Origin: Nocardia ignorata NBRC 108230 | GTDB lineage: Bacteria > Actinomycetota > Actinomycetes > Mycobacteriales > Mycobacteriaceae | Assembly (NCBI RefSeq): GCF_001612905.1 | Contig: NZ_BDBI01000008.1 | Location: 162,285-226,284, forward strand | DNA length: 64,000 nucleotides | Direction: 5' to 3' | The notes under the pieces: model-generated | Databases searched by the model: none | What the model was told of the DNA's origin: nothing | What the model saw: the letters and a program-made list of their open reading frames with translations, nothing else | Program-made: the position numbers and the translations under genes | In this document: positions 1-8,028 of the stretch, piece by piece | Layout: every line of letters begins with the position of its first letter | Numbering within the stretch: position 1 is the first letter of the stretch

Positions 1-387
1 CAAGAAAGGGAACACAACCCCGACCACCAGGGCGGTCAATGCGACCTCGGACGGAATCGACGGCGGCCCGCCCTCGGCAGGGAGCGTGTGTGGGCGATCG
101 GTGGTAACGCCATACAAGACGAGCAGCAGGACGAAATCCGTTACGAACAGCCAGCATCCACCGACGATCACCGCCGGACGCGCGATAACCGCGCCGACCG
201 CCAGCGCGACAGCCCCGATTCCGACAGTGATCGCTTCGACGACCAGAAGCTCGTTCACACCCGGCGCGACCTGCGCGTCGGGTGCCCCGCCCACCAGCCA
301 CGCAAAGCCGTAGACCAAGACGAGTCCAGCACCGGTCGAACTCCCGAATCCAGCAAGTACCCTCGCCCGTATCTGTACCGATCCCAC
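1..387 (-). CDS. Membrane protein, 3' end beyond window (partial)
   Basis: The reverse strand is open from a GTG at 387 to the window edge (129 codons), and the translation is strongly hydrophobic. Three or four membrane segments are visible, for example around GLVLVYGFAWLVGG, ITVGIGAVALAVGAVI and LTALVVGVVFPFL, separated by short polar loops. No catalytic motif is visible and I do not recognise the family. No good ribosome binding site precedes the GTG, so the true start could differ. Codon use is GC3-rich like its neighbours. The C-terminus lies outside the window. Confidence 0.6.
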   Translation of the reverse strand, partial: MGSVQIRARVLAGFGSSTGAGLVLVYGFAWLVGGAPDAQVAPGVNELLVVEAITVGIGAVALAVGAVIARPAVIVGGCWLFVTDFVLLLVLYGVTTDRPHTLPAEGGPPSIPSEVALTALVVGVVFPFL

Positions 388-767
388 AAGATGACTTCAG
401 CACAGAAATATGGGGATTCAGTGAAGAAACCGGTCAGAAACGCAGCACGTCTGGTCGATGAAGACGGTTGCACGTCGGCAAGACACTGATCCGCGGAGCC
501 GCACCGTGACCGGTCGGCACATCAGCGGCGGATCCACTGGTCTGGAACCAACGCCACCTCGGCCGGGAGATCCAGTGCCCGCAGCTCAGCGTGCCGAGGT
601 CTGCTCATCGGGGCGCAGGCGGACCGCCGTTGGCCTCACGCAGGAGCGCGGCGGCGCCATCGCCCCGATGATGTCGTTCCTCGACCCCGCCTCGTGAACC
701 CAGCGGATCCGCCATGATCGGGCGATCCGGCGCCTCATCAGCAGCCCTCGGTCCCGGGCAGCTGTGC

Positions 768-802
768 GGGGTCCGGCCGGACCCCGGCAGGTCCGGCCGG
801 AC
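768..802 (-). terminator. Palindromic hairpins after the DyP gene
   Basis: A perfect 18-bp palindrome (GGGGTCCGGCCGGACCCC, 768-785) lies just past the DyP stop at 807. A second copy of its core, GTCCGGCCGGAC, follows at 791-802. It can act as a GC-rich terminator without a U-tract. The rest of 388-767 shows no supportable gene. Confidence 0.55.
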
Positions 803-806
803 GTGC

Positions 807-2009
807 TCAGCTGTCGAACAGCTGCTGACCCAGGTAGTTCCCAGGACCTGGGACACCCGGTGGGATCACGAAGACGGCGGAGCCGATCGGTGTGGTCCAT
901 TCGTTGAGCGCGTCGACCTCGGCCAGCCGTTGTTGCACCGGCAGGAACTGGGTGTCGATGTCGCGTTGGTAGGCGACGAACAACAGCCCCGAGTTCGACA
1001 CCTGCCCGGGTTCGGGTGGTTCGTCGTAGTTGAACCCGCGGCGCAGGAACCGTTCGCCGTCGCTGGTGTGTCTGGCTCGGGCCACATGCGAGGACGGCGG
1101 GATCACCGGGATTCCATGGCGGTCGAGGGCGGCCAGGTCCGGCTCGTCGAACTCGGTGGTACCGGTCAGCGGCGCACCGTTGGACAGTCGTCGCCCGACG
1201 GTCAGTTCCCTGGCCTCGACGTCGAGCTCGTCCCAGCGATCGAGGTCCATCGCGATGCGCCGCAAGACCAGTGACGTGCCACCGGCCAGCCACGGCACCG
1301 ACGCACCGTCTTCCCAGACCAAACGTTCGAAATCGGGCGCGGCGATGGTGACCGTTCCGTCGACCTGTCCCATGAGGTTGCGCATGGTCGCACCCGACGG
1401 TGGGTCCCGGAAACCCCGTTGCACCCACCGCACCCGAACCAGCGACTGCACGTGCTTGGACAGCACCCGAACCGCGTGCGCGACGGTGGTCGACTCCTCG
1501 GCGCAGACCTGTATCAGCAGATCGGCGCCGGTATAGGCGGGGTCGAGCCGGTCGATGGGGAAGGCGGGTAACGGTCTTAGCCACGAGGGCCGCCGCTGTG
1601 ACAACCCGGCGATCGTGAACACTTCCGGCCCGAATCCGACGGTGATCGTCAGTTTGGCGGGCCGGGCGGCCAGTTCCGGTTCGGTGTCGGCCAGCGCGGG
1701 CAGACCGCTCGTCAGACGAGCCGCGTCGTCGGTCCAGATGCGGAGCAGGCCGATGATGTCGTCCCGAGTGGTGCCCGCGACGAGGTCGAAGCCGGCGAAA
1801 GCGACGTGCCGCTGTGGGATGGTCTCGATACCGGCCTGGTGCTTGCCGTAGAACGGCACGGTGTCGAGTGCGGCGTCACGTTCGGGCTGGGGATCGGTGA
1901 GACCGGCCGCGCCCCAGCCCGCCGCTGTCGCGCCGACCAAGCCCGCTGCTGCGGCTCCCCCGCCGAGCAAGTGCCGACGGGAGAGCCTGCGTTGCCGCGG
2001 ATCAGCCAT
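807..2009 (-). CDS. Tat-exported DyP-type heme peroxidase
   Basis: Dye-decolorizing peroxidases use heme to oxidise substrates with H2O2. The N-terminus (SRRHLLGGG, then a hydrophobic stretch) is a twin-arginine signal, so the enzyme should be exported folded. The family motif GxxDG appears as GQVDGT near residue 222, supplying the distal Asp. A His-rich segment further on (IPPSSHVARARH) fits the proximal heme region. Length (about 400 aa) is normal for the exported EfeB-like class. The ATG at 2009 overlaps the stop of the PCu(A)C gene by 8 bp, which supports it over an ATG at 2039. It is the last gene of a three-gene unit with a copper chaperone, suggesting a role in periplasmic metal or redox handling. 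Confidence 0.9.
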   Translation of the reverse strand: MADPRQRRLSRRHLLGGGAAAAGLVGATAAGWGAAGLTDPQPERDAALDTVPFYGKHQAGIETIPQRHVAFAGFDLVAGTTRDDIIGLLRIWTDDAARLTSGLPALADTEPELAARPAKLTITVGFGPEVFTIAGLSQRRPSWLRPLPAFPIDRLDPAYTGADLLIQVCAEESTTVAHAVRVLSKHVQSLVRVRWVQRGFRDPPSGATMRNLMGQVDGTVTIAAPDFERLVWEDGASVPWLAGGTSLVLRRIAMDLDRWDELDVEARELTVGRRLSNGAPLTGTTEFDEPDLAALDRHGIPVIPPSSHVARARHTSDGERFLRRGFNYDEPPEPGQVSNSGLLFVAYQRDIDTQFLPVQQRLAEVDALNEWTTPIGSAVFVIPPGVPGPGNYLGQQLFDS

Positions 2010-2562
2010 CGTGCGAAGGGCTCTCGGCCCCGGGGACATAGTTTTCCTTGCCGCCCGCGAAGTCGCGGACCTGCGCGGTGACGACCAGTGTCTGCCCGTC
2101 GGCGAAGGTCAGGGTGATCGTGGTCTGCGCGCCGGTACGCAACGGCTGAACCAGGTCCATGAACATCAGGTGGTCGGCGCCGGGTTTCAAGGTCACCTCC
2201 CCGTTCGCGGGGATGGTGATGCCCCCTTGCTTGGGTCGCATGGTCTTGGTGCCGGTGCTGTCGGGCACGACTTCGTGGATCTCCACCCGCTGCGACGCGG
2301 GACTGGTCGCGGCCACCAGCGTCACCGGGGCGTCACCGGTGTTGCGCAGGTTGCCGAAGGCCGCCGACATGCCGGACTCGGCGGCTTTGATCCACTGATC
2401 GGTCATGCTGACCGGGGCGGCGCTCGGCGCCGTGCCCGCCGAAACGGATTCGGCACCGGAACAGCCCGCGGTGAGCGCGGCCAGTGTGGCCATGGCGACG
2501 GTAGCGCCGAAACCTCGCACGACACGAGGTGAGCGCAAGCGGGTACGCGGAGAGAAGGACAT
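2002..2562 (-). CDS. PCu(A)C-family copper chaperone lipoprotein
   Basis: The signal peptide ends in a lipobox (LAALTAGC), so the protein should be anchored outside the membrane. The mature part has the PCu(A)C copper-binding arrangement: HEVVPDSTGTKTMRP with His and Met ligands, then GADHLMFMDL about 35 residues later. Such proteins carry Cu(I) to cytochrome oxidase or other cuproenzymes. At 186 aa it has the usual size. It overlaps the downstream DyP start by 8 bp and follows a membrane protein gene, so translation is probably coupled. Whether the DyP enzyme benefits from copper delivery is unknown. Confidence 0.9.
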   Translation of the reverse strand: MSFSPRTRLRSPRVVRGFGATVAMATLAALTAGCSGAESVSAGTAPSAAPVSMTDQWIKAAESGMSAAFGNLRNTGDAPVTLVAATSPASQRVEIHEVVPDSTGTKTMRPKQGGITIPANGEVTLKPGADHLMFMDLVQPLRTGAQTTITLTFADGQTLVVTAQVRDFAGGKENYVPGAESPSHDG

Positions 2563-2619
2563 GACGAACTCCGATCATCAGGTGAGGGGGAACCCGGACC
2601 GGCGCGTGGATTCGAACCG

Positions 2620-3171
2620 CTATACCGGTGCGGGGTGAGATGCGCGTAACCCGTGCCGCGGCGGGCCGCGCAGGCTGATGACGGGCCGACGAAGAAGTTG
2701 TCGAACGATCGCCCGTTCGGCGTCCGGCACCGGAACTGTCGGGCGAGAAGGCACACCGACGACGCCGACCAGCGCGATGACAAGTCGACACACGCTGCTG
2801 ATCGCCCGCCCGAGCCCGACTTCGGCACCGCGGATCGCCAAGGCGCCCAGAGGGATCGCCACCAGGTGCGCGATCACCATCGCCACGGTGACGCCGTGAT
2901 GGGAATGGCCGGGGCCGAGGGAAAGCGCCATGTGCCCGACGTATTGCCCCACAGCCAGAACCGCCATGGTCGACACCGCGTGGGCGCCGCGCGGGAACGT
3001 GCCCGCGACGACACCGACGAGGGCGCAAGCAGCGAACAACAGGACCAGCGAAGAGCTCGCGGGCACTCCGCTCGCACCACCGAGTCCGTGCGCGAGAACC
3101 GCGACCGCCCCGGACGCCGCACCCACACTCACACCCCGGACACCCGCGGTCTGATCGGTGGGGGAGCGCAC
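2620..3171 (-). CDS. Polytopic membrane protein in copper chaperone/DyP unit
   Basis: It has about four hydrophobic segments (residues 13-30, 40-58, 65-83 and 95-113), followed by a basic cytoplasmic tail rich in Arg. The sequence around GPGHSHHGV carries His residues that could bind metal. The GTG start at 3171 has AGGATGA about 8 nt upstream. The gap to the PCu(A)C gene is 57 bp on the same strand, consistent with an operon. I do not recognise a named family; the position resembles copper uptake loci that pair a membrane protein with PCu(A)C, which is only an inference. Confidence 0.65.
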   Translation of the reverse strand: MRSPTDQTAGVRGVSVGAASGAVAVLAHGLGGASGVPASSSLVLLFAACALVGVVAGTFPRGAHAVSTMAVLAVGQYVGHMALSLGPGHSHHGVTVAMVIAHLVAIPLGALAIRGAEVGLGRAISSVCRLVIALVGVVGVPSRPTVPVPDAERAIVRQLLRRPVISLRGPPRHGLRASHPAPV

Positions 3172-3446
3172 CAGGTCATCCTACGACGACGTGTCGTTGT
3201 TCTGGATACGAGGGCGGGTGAGCAGCTTTGATGCCAGTCGCCATCTACCGTGCGTAGCGGTCTGCGGCGCCGGGTGGGGTCGAGACCGATCGCGACGGGT
3301 GCCGACACGCAGCATGATCGTTGTCGCCGGGAGCGTCAGCGTGGCGGGGCGGTGCGGACGCGTCGCGAGCGCGCACTATCGGCGGCGATTTCGGTAGCGA
3401 AGCGCCGCCGATAGCACGGTCGACTGGTCGGGTGAGGCGGTCGGCG

Positions 3447-4200
3447 TTAGTCAGCCGAACGCAGCAGCAGTTCTTGTGCGTGCGACAGCATCCGGTCCAG
3501 CGTCTCCGGTTCCGGGCGGCGTCCGGCGATGATTTCGTCGAGCTCACGCAATCCCGCCCGATGCAGGAGTCGCTTCTCGTTGGTGACCCACTCGCCGCGT
3601 GCGGCCAGCACGGCGTGCGCGGCCTGCATGCCCGCGGTGGCGAGCGCACCCGCGACTTCGGCGACCTGGCCGCGTGCGGCGTAGGCGCTGCGGGCGTACC
3701 GCAATGTCAGTTCGGCCTTGTCGCGCCAGATCGGTGGGGCGGCGTCGCGCAAGGCCCGCGGGAACCGCGGGCGGGGGAGCTGCCCACGCAGGACCTGGTT
3801 GAGGGCCAGTTCTGCGACCAGCAGATAACTGGGGATCCCGGCCAGGTGGAACATCAGCGGCTCCCCAATGGAACCGGCCCTGGCGTGCCTCGGCGAGGTG
3901 GTGTTCGACGACATCGAGATCGCGATAGTGGATATCGGCGGCTCGGCCGTCGATGGTGAGCCACGCGCCGCCGTTGAACACCCCGCCGCCCCACGCACCG
4001 ATCTCGGAGACCGTCCCGGGCCAACCGACCTCACGTAGGTCATCGGGAGAGAAGGGGCCCCGATAGTAGACGGCGAAATCCCAGTCGCTGTCCGGGGTGT
4101 GGGTGCCGGTGGCGCGGGAACCGCTGAGTGTGACGGCTTGCACGGTGGGCAGGGCAGCCAGGCGTGCGGCGACCAGATCGCAGAATTGTTTGTCGGTCAT
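3447..4200 (-). pseudogene. Nucleotidyltransferase-fold protein, frameshifted
   Basis: The first half (from ATG 4200) carries the Pol-beta nucleotidyltransferase motif GSRATGTHTPDSDWD, with the G-S and paired Asp metal ligands. The second half (FHLAGIPSYLLVAELALN to the stop at 3447) is in another frame and continues the same family. The coding span is 754 nt, one more than a multiple of three. The break falls in a run of four C at 3863-3866 (GGGG on the coding strand); removing one base rejoins the frames. Either the gene is recently inactivated or the base is an assembly error. No partner toxin gene is adjacent. Confidence 0.75.
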
Positions 4201-4258
4201 GAAACCGGTCGCCGCCGCACGAATGTCCTGATCGGCTCACCGCAGACCCGTACACATA

Positions 4259-5509
4259 TCAGGCGCGGTCGTACGCGAGGTAGCTGCGCTGGGTGGCGAT
4301 ATGCCCGGCGACGTATCGGGCGTCGTGCCACACCCCCCAGATGAAGGAGGATCCGCGACGGGACAGCCAGGGCAAGCCGACGAAGTAGAGGCCGGGCTCG
4401 GCGGAGACTCCGCGGCGGTGCTCGGGCCGTCCGTTCTCGTCGAACGCGTCGACCTTCAGCCAGCTGTAGTCGGTGGCGAAGCCGGTGGCCCACACGATCG
4501 ACGTGATGCCGACGGCGGCGAGGTCGAGCTCCAGGATGGGGTCGATGACCGAGGCCGGGTCGGGGCCGAGGACGCGTGCCTCGGGCTCCTCAGGGAGGTC
4601 GGCGTTGTTGCGTTCGGCCCAGGCATCGGCCTGGTCGAGGAGCTCGAGGTAGTTGGCATCGCCTGCGGCGATGTTGTCGGCGAGGTCCGGCGCGAAGCGC
4701 AACACGCCGTCGTCGTACGACTCGGCCCTGCCGACGAGGTGGATTCCCTGGGCGGCGAGTTCGCGGAAGTCGACCGTGTGCCCGCCGCGAGCGCCGCTGA
4801 CCGCGATGGTCACGTGCTCGGCGCCTGCGGCGGGGGTCTCCATGTCCCAGAGGCCGAGGACCCCGAGCCACCAGCAGAAGTCGCGGCCCCGATAGCTGCG
4901 TGGGGGCCGGTCGTGTGGGCCGACCGAGAGGTATACCTCGCGCCCGGAGCGCTGGAGCTCGTCGGCGATCTGCACGCCGGACGACCCGGCGCCGACGACC
5001 AGCACGGCGCCCTCGGAGAACTGGTCGGGGTTGCGGTAGCCGCTGGAGTGGATCTGCACCGGTACGGCTCCCTCGGGCACGATGGGCGGGATGATCGGGC
5101 GCTGGAACGGTCCGGTCGCGGCGACAACGAACTGTGCGTCGATGACGCCCTCGGAGGTCTCGACCCGGAATCCGCGCTTTCCGATGTGCCGCCGCACCGA
5201 GGTCACTTCCACGCCGCATCTGATCGGCGCCGCGATCTTCTCGGCGTAGGCCTCGAAGTACTTCGCCACCTGGTCCTTGGACGCGAACGCCGAGGGGCTG
5301 ACGTCGTCGAACTCGAGGCCGGGGAAGCGGTCGTGCCAGGCGGGCCCGTTCGCGACGAGTGAGTCCCACCGCTCGGTGCGCCACCTCTCCGCGATCCGGT
5401 GTCGCTCCAGCACCAGGTGCGGAACGCCACTGTCGCTGAGGTGCTCGCTCATCGCGACGCCGGCCTGCCCGGCGCCGACGACGAGGACCTCGATCTGCTC
5501 GCTCGCCAC
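4259..5509 (-). CDS. NAD(P)/FAD-dependent monooxygenase (CzcO-like)
   Basis: The N-terminus has a Rossmann FAD site (VLVVGAGQAGVAMSEHL) and the middle a second one for NAD(P)H (VLVVGAGSSGVQIADEL), with ATGPFQRP between. This is the layout of group B flavin monooxygenases and the 'K+ transport flavoprotein' group, which hydroxylate or Baeyer-Villiger oxidise small molecules. Length, 416 aa, is typical. The GTG at 5509 has GGAGG 5 nt upstream and is preferred over the GTG at 5536. It is divergent from the RidA operon, across an intergenic region with a 15-bp inverted repeat, so it is likely co-regulated with the catabolic genes. Its substrate is unknown. Confidence 0.85.
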   Translation of the reverse strand: MASEQIEVLVVGAGQAGVAMSEHLSDSGVPHLVLERHRIAERWRTERWDSLVANGPAWHDRFPGLEFDDVSPSAFASKDQVAKYFEAYAEKIAAPIRCGVEVTSVRRHIGKRGFRVETSEGVIDAQFVVAATGPFQRPIIPPIVPEGAVPVQIHSSGYRNPDQFSEGAVLVVGAGSSGVQIADELQRSGREVYLSVGPHDRPPRSYRGRDFCWWLGVLGLWDMETPAAGAEHVTIAVSGARGGHTVDFRELAAQGIHLVGRAESYDDGVLRFAPDLADNIAAGDANYLELLDQADAWAERNNADLPEEPEARVLGPDPASVIDPILELDLAAVGITSIVWATGFATDYSWLKVDAFDENGRPEHRRGVSAEPGLYFVGLPWLSRRGSSFIWGVWHDARYVAGHIATQRSYLAYDRA

Positions 5510-5587
5510 TCCAACCTCCACACTCTCGACGGCCACCAGTTCGGGTGTGCCGTGCTTGTCCGCAATCCTCAGCCCTGGACTTACCGG

Positions 5588-5694
5588 TGTCCAACAGATG
5601 TTGTTGTCGCTCTAGTTCTGTTTTATAGATGCAAGGACGACGGGCTTAGCTATCGGATCAGCTGATGCAGATGCTCACAAACATCTGTTGGACA
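5588..5694. promoter_or_regulatory. Divergent promoter with perfect 15-bp inverted repeat
   Basis: TGTCCAACAGATGTT at 5588-5602 and its exact reverse complement AACATCTGTTGGACA at 5680-5694 lie between the monooxygenase and RidA genes. Each arm is itself a short dyad (CAACA-N2-TGTTG in the left arm). A further CAGATG sits at 5668-5673. The same CATCTG/CAGATG core recurs near 12000-12047 upstream of the permease. This looks like paired operators for a regulator controlling both directions, perhaps with DNA looping. Confidence 0.7.
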
Positions 5695-5751
5695 TATCGC
5701 TTTGGGTGCAGTGGACTGGGGCCAGTCACCTGTCCAGGAGTGAGGAATCAC

Positions 5752-6186
5752 GTGAGCATCGTCGCCGGCGGCCACACCCGCATCCGTCCGTTCAACACCC
5801 GGGAGACCTATCCCGAGCAGAACCTCGACAACGACCTGTGCCAGGCAGTGGTCGCGGGCAATACCGTCTACGTCCGCGGCCAGATCGGCCAGGACCTCGA
5901 CACCAGCGCCTCGGTCGGCATCGGGGACGTCGAGGCCCAGACCGAGCGGGCGATGGCCAATATCGACATGCTGCTCACCGAAGCCGGCGCCCGCATGGAG
6001 CACCTGGTCAAGCTGACGATCTACATCGTCGACCCGCGCTATCGCGAGACGGTCTACCGCACCATCGGACGCTGGACCAAAGGCGTGCATCCGATCTCGA
6101 CAGGGCTGGTCGTCTCGGCCCTCGCCCGGCCGGAGTGGCTGGTCGAGGTCGACGCGATCGCCGTGATCCCGGGAGCCGAACAGTGA
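5752..6186 (+). CDS. RidA/YjgF-family enamine deaminase
   Basis: RidA-fold proteins hydrolyse reactive enamines/imines to ketones and ammonia. The core pattern is present: ARMEHLVKLTIYIVDPRYR, a Gly-rich VYVRGQIGQDL segment, and a C-terminal ALARPEWLVEVDAIAV that places the family Arg and Glu. The GTG at 5752 is preceded by AGGAG at 5736-5740. The open frame extends upstream but without homology. Its stop overlaps the next start by 4 bp (GTGA). As first gene of a five-gene plus-strand unit it may clear an unstable amine intermediate made by the lyase or oxidases nearby. Confidence 0.9.
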   Translation: MSIVAGGHTRIRPFNTRETYPEQNLDNDLCQAVVAGNTVYVRGQIGQDLDTSASVGIGDVEAQTERAMANIDMLLTEAGARMEHLVKLTIYIVDPRYRETVYRTIGRWTKGVHPISTGLVVSALARPEWLVEVDAIAVIPGAEQ

Positions 6187-6851
6187 CCTTCTCCCTGCTG
6201 GCCATCGACGGCGACGGCGCCATCGGCATGGCGGTCACCTCGTCCAGCCCGGCGGTGGCCGCGCGCTGCATCCACCTGCGGGCCGGTGTCGGCGGCGCCG
6301 CCTCCCAGAACGTCACCGACCCCCGCTTGGGCACGGCCCTGTTGGATGCGCTCGATACGGGCTTGGATGCGCCAGGCGCGATGGACCGTGTCGTGGCGGA
6401 TCGCGACCACATCGACTTCCGCCAGCTCACCGTTCTCGGTCTCGACGGCGCAGGCGCCGCCTTCTCCGGAGCCGGTGCGCTCGGCATCCACGCCGATCGA
6501 GTCGGCCCGGGTGTGGTCGCGGCGGGCAACCTGCTCGCCCGCCCGGAGGTCGTCGACGCGGTCGTCGACGGTTTCGCCGCCGCCACCGGTGAGCTCGAGC
6601 AGCGTCTGGTCGCCGCGCTGGTCGCCGGTCAGGCGGCGGGCGGCGAGGTGGACCCGGTCCGCTCGGCCGGACTGGCCGTCGTCCGCGACGTGCCGTGGCG
6701 GGTCACCGACCTCCGGGTGGACTGGAGCGAGCAGCCGATCGAGGACCTGGGTCGCCTGCTCGACGTGTGGCTTCCCCAGCGCGACGACTACGTGACGCGC
6801 GGGCTGAACCCGACGGCGGCGCCGTCCTTCGGCGTCGGCGGAGACGAGTAG
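6183..6851 (+). CDS. DUF1028 (Ntn-hydrolase fold) protein
   Basis: The N-terminus (TFSLLAIDGDGAIGMAVTSS, then a GGAASQNVTDPRLG segment) matches the DUF1028 pattern. The family is reported to adopt an N-terminal-nucleophile hydrolase fold, and an early Thr/Ser could serve. Its biochemical role is not established. At 222 aa the length is normal. It overlaps RidA by 4 bp and is followed 4 bp later by the M20 gene, so the three are surely co-transcribed. DUF1028 genes often sit next to RidA and amidohydrolase genes, suggesting amide or imine chemistry. Confidence 0.85.
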   Translation: MTFSLLAIDGDGAIGMAVTSSSPAVAARCIHLRAGVGGAASQNVTDPRLGTALLDALDTGLDAPGAMDRVVADRDHIDFRQLTVLGLDGAGAAFSGAGALGIHADRVGPGVVAAGNLLARPEVVDAVVDGFAAATGELEQRLVAALVAGQAAGGEVDPVRSAGLAVVRDVPWRVTDLRVDWSEQPIEDLGRLLDVWLPQRDDYVTRGLNPTAAPSFGVGGDE

Positions 6852-6855
6852 ACCG

Positions 6856-8028
6856 ATGATCCAAGACTTCAGCACGACGTCCAGGTCCGACGGTGCGGCA
6901 CGTCGCAGCGCCGCGGGCACCGTGGCCGCGGACGCCGACCGTCTGATCGCGCTCTCCGAACTGCTGCACGCGAACCCCGAAACCGCCTGGGAGGAACACC
7001 GCTCCTCGCGCTGGGTGGCCGAGGCGCTCGCCGAGGCGGGTTTCACGGTGACCACGAACTATCTGGGACTGGAGACCGCCTTCCTCGCCGGCTACGGCAG
7101 CGGCCCGTTCCGGCTCGGCCTGTGCGCGGAGTACGACGCGCTGCCCGGACTCGGACACGCGTGCGGCCACAATCTGATCGCGGCGATCACTGTCGGCGCG
7201 GCACGCGCGCTGGCGCCGCTCGCCGATGCGGCAGGCCTCACCATCGAGGTCTACGGGACCCCGGCAGAGGAGGGCGGCGGCGGCAAGATCGAATTGCTGG
7301 AGCGCGGCGCCTTCGCGGGGCTGGACCTGGCCATGATGGCCCACCCGGCGCCCGTCGACGTCGCCGAGGCGCAACCGTTCGCGGTCTCGCACTCCCACGT
7401 CTCCTACCGGGGCAAGGCGGCGCACGCCGCGGCGTACCCCGAGCAGGGCGTCAACGCGGCGGACGCGTTCACGATCGCCCAGGTCGCGGTCGGACTGCTC
7501 CGTCAGCAGTTGCCGCCGACAGTCCGCGTGCACGGCGTGATGACCAATGGCGGCGAAGCACCCAACGCGATCCCCGCGCACACCGAGGGGCGCTGGTATG
7601 TCCGTGCGGAGAGCCTGGCCCAGCTCGCCGAGACCGAGGAACGGGTATGGCGCTGCTTCGAGGCGGGGGCCATCGCGACCGGCGCCACTCTCGACATCGC
7701 CGCCGAGAGCAAGCCGTACGCCGAGTTCCGCACCTACCAGACGGGGCTCGACGCCTACGTCCGCAACGCGCAGCGGCTCGGACGCGTCTTCGACACGGAC
7801 TCGCCTGCCCGCCGAATGAACAGGGCCTCCACCGACATGGGCAACGTTTCCCAGGTGGTGCCCGCAATCCATCCCTACATCGGCATCAATTCCCTTCCCG
7901 CCCTGAACCATCAACCCGAGTTCGCTGCCGCCTGCGTCGGCGGTGACGCCGAGAAGGCAATTCTCGACGCCGCGACCGCTCTGGCCTGGACGGCGCTCGA
8001 CATCGCCGAGGACACCGTCACGCCATGA
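6856..8028 (+). CDS. M20-family metal-dependent amidohydrolase
   Basis: M20 peptidases/amidohydrolases cleave N-acyl or peptide-like amides with two metal ions. Visible ligands are GLGHACGHN (about residues 100), the Glu pair in TPAEEGGGG, and AHPAP further on; the dimerisation domain carries SHVSYRGKAAHAA. This is the AbgB/N-acyl amino acid hydrolase-like branch. Length 390 aa is typical. The stop overlaps the lyase ATG (ATGA). In this operon it may open the amide of the imported compound before the lyase acts. Confidence 0.9.
   Translation: MIQDFSTTSRSDGAARRSAAGTVAADADRLIALSELLHANPETAWEEHRSSRWVAEALAEAGFTVTTNYLGLETAFLAGYGSGPFRLGLCAEYDALPGLGHACGHNLIAAITVGAARALAPLADAAGLTIEVYGTPAEEGGGGKIELLERGAFAGLDLAMMAHPAPVDVAEAQPFAVSHSHVSYRGKAAHAAAYPEQGVNAADAFTIAQVAVGLLRQQLPPTVRVHGVMTNGGEAPNAIPAHTEGRWYVRAESLAQLAETEERVWRCFEAGAIATGATLDIAAESKPYAEFRTYQTGLDAYVRNAQRLGRVFDTDSPARRMNRASTDMGNVSQVVPAIHPYIGINSLPALNHQPEFAAACVGGDAEKAILDAATALAWTALDIAEDTVTP

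Noticed and set aside
586..1584. Long open frame of 332 codons antisense-frame to the DyP gene
   Set aside because: Arg/Gly-rich translation with no domain; it is a GC-bias shadow of the DyP gene on the same strand.
5688..6851. 387-codon version of the DUF1028 gene
   Set aside because: Codons before 6183 are a shadow of RidA; the domain begins at the GTG that overlaps the RidA stop.
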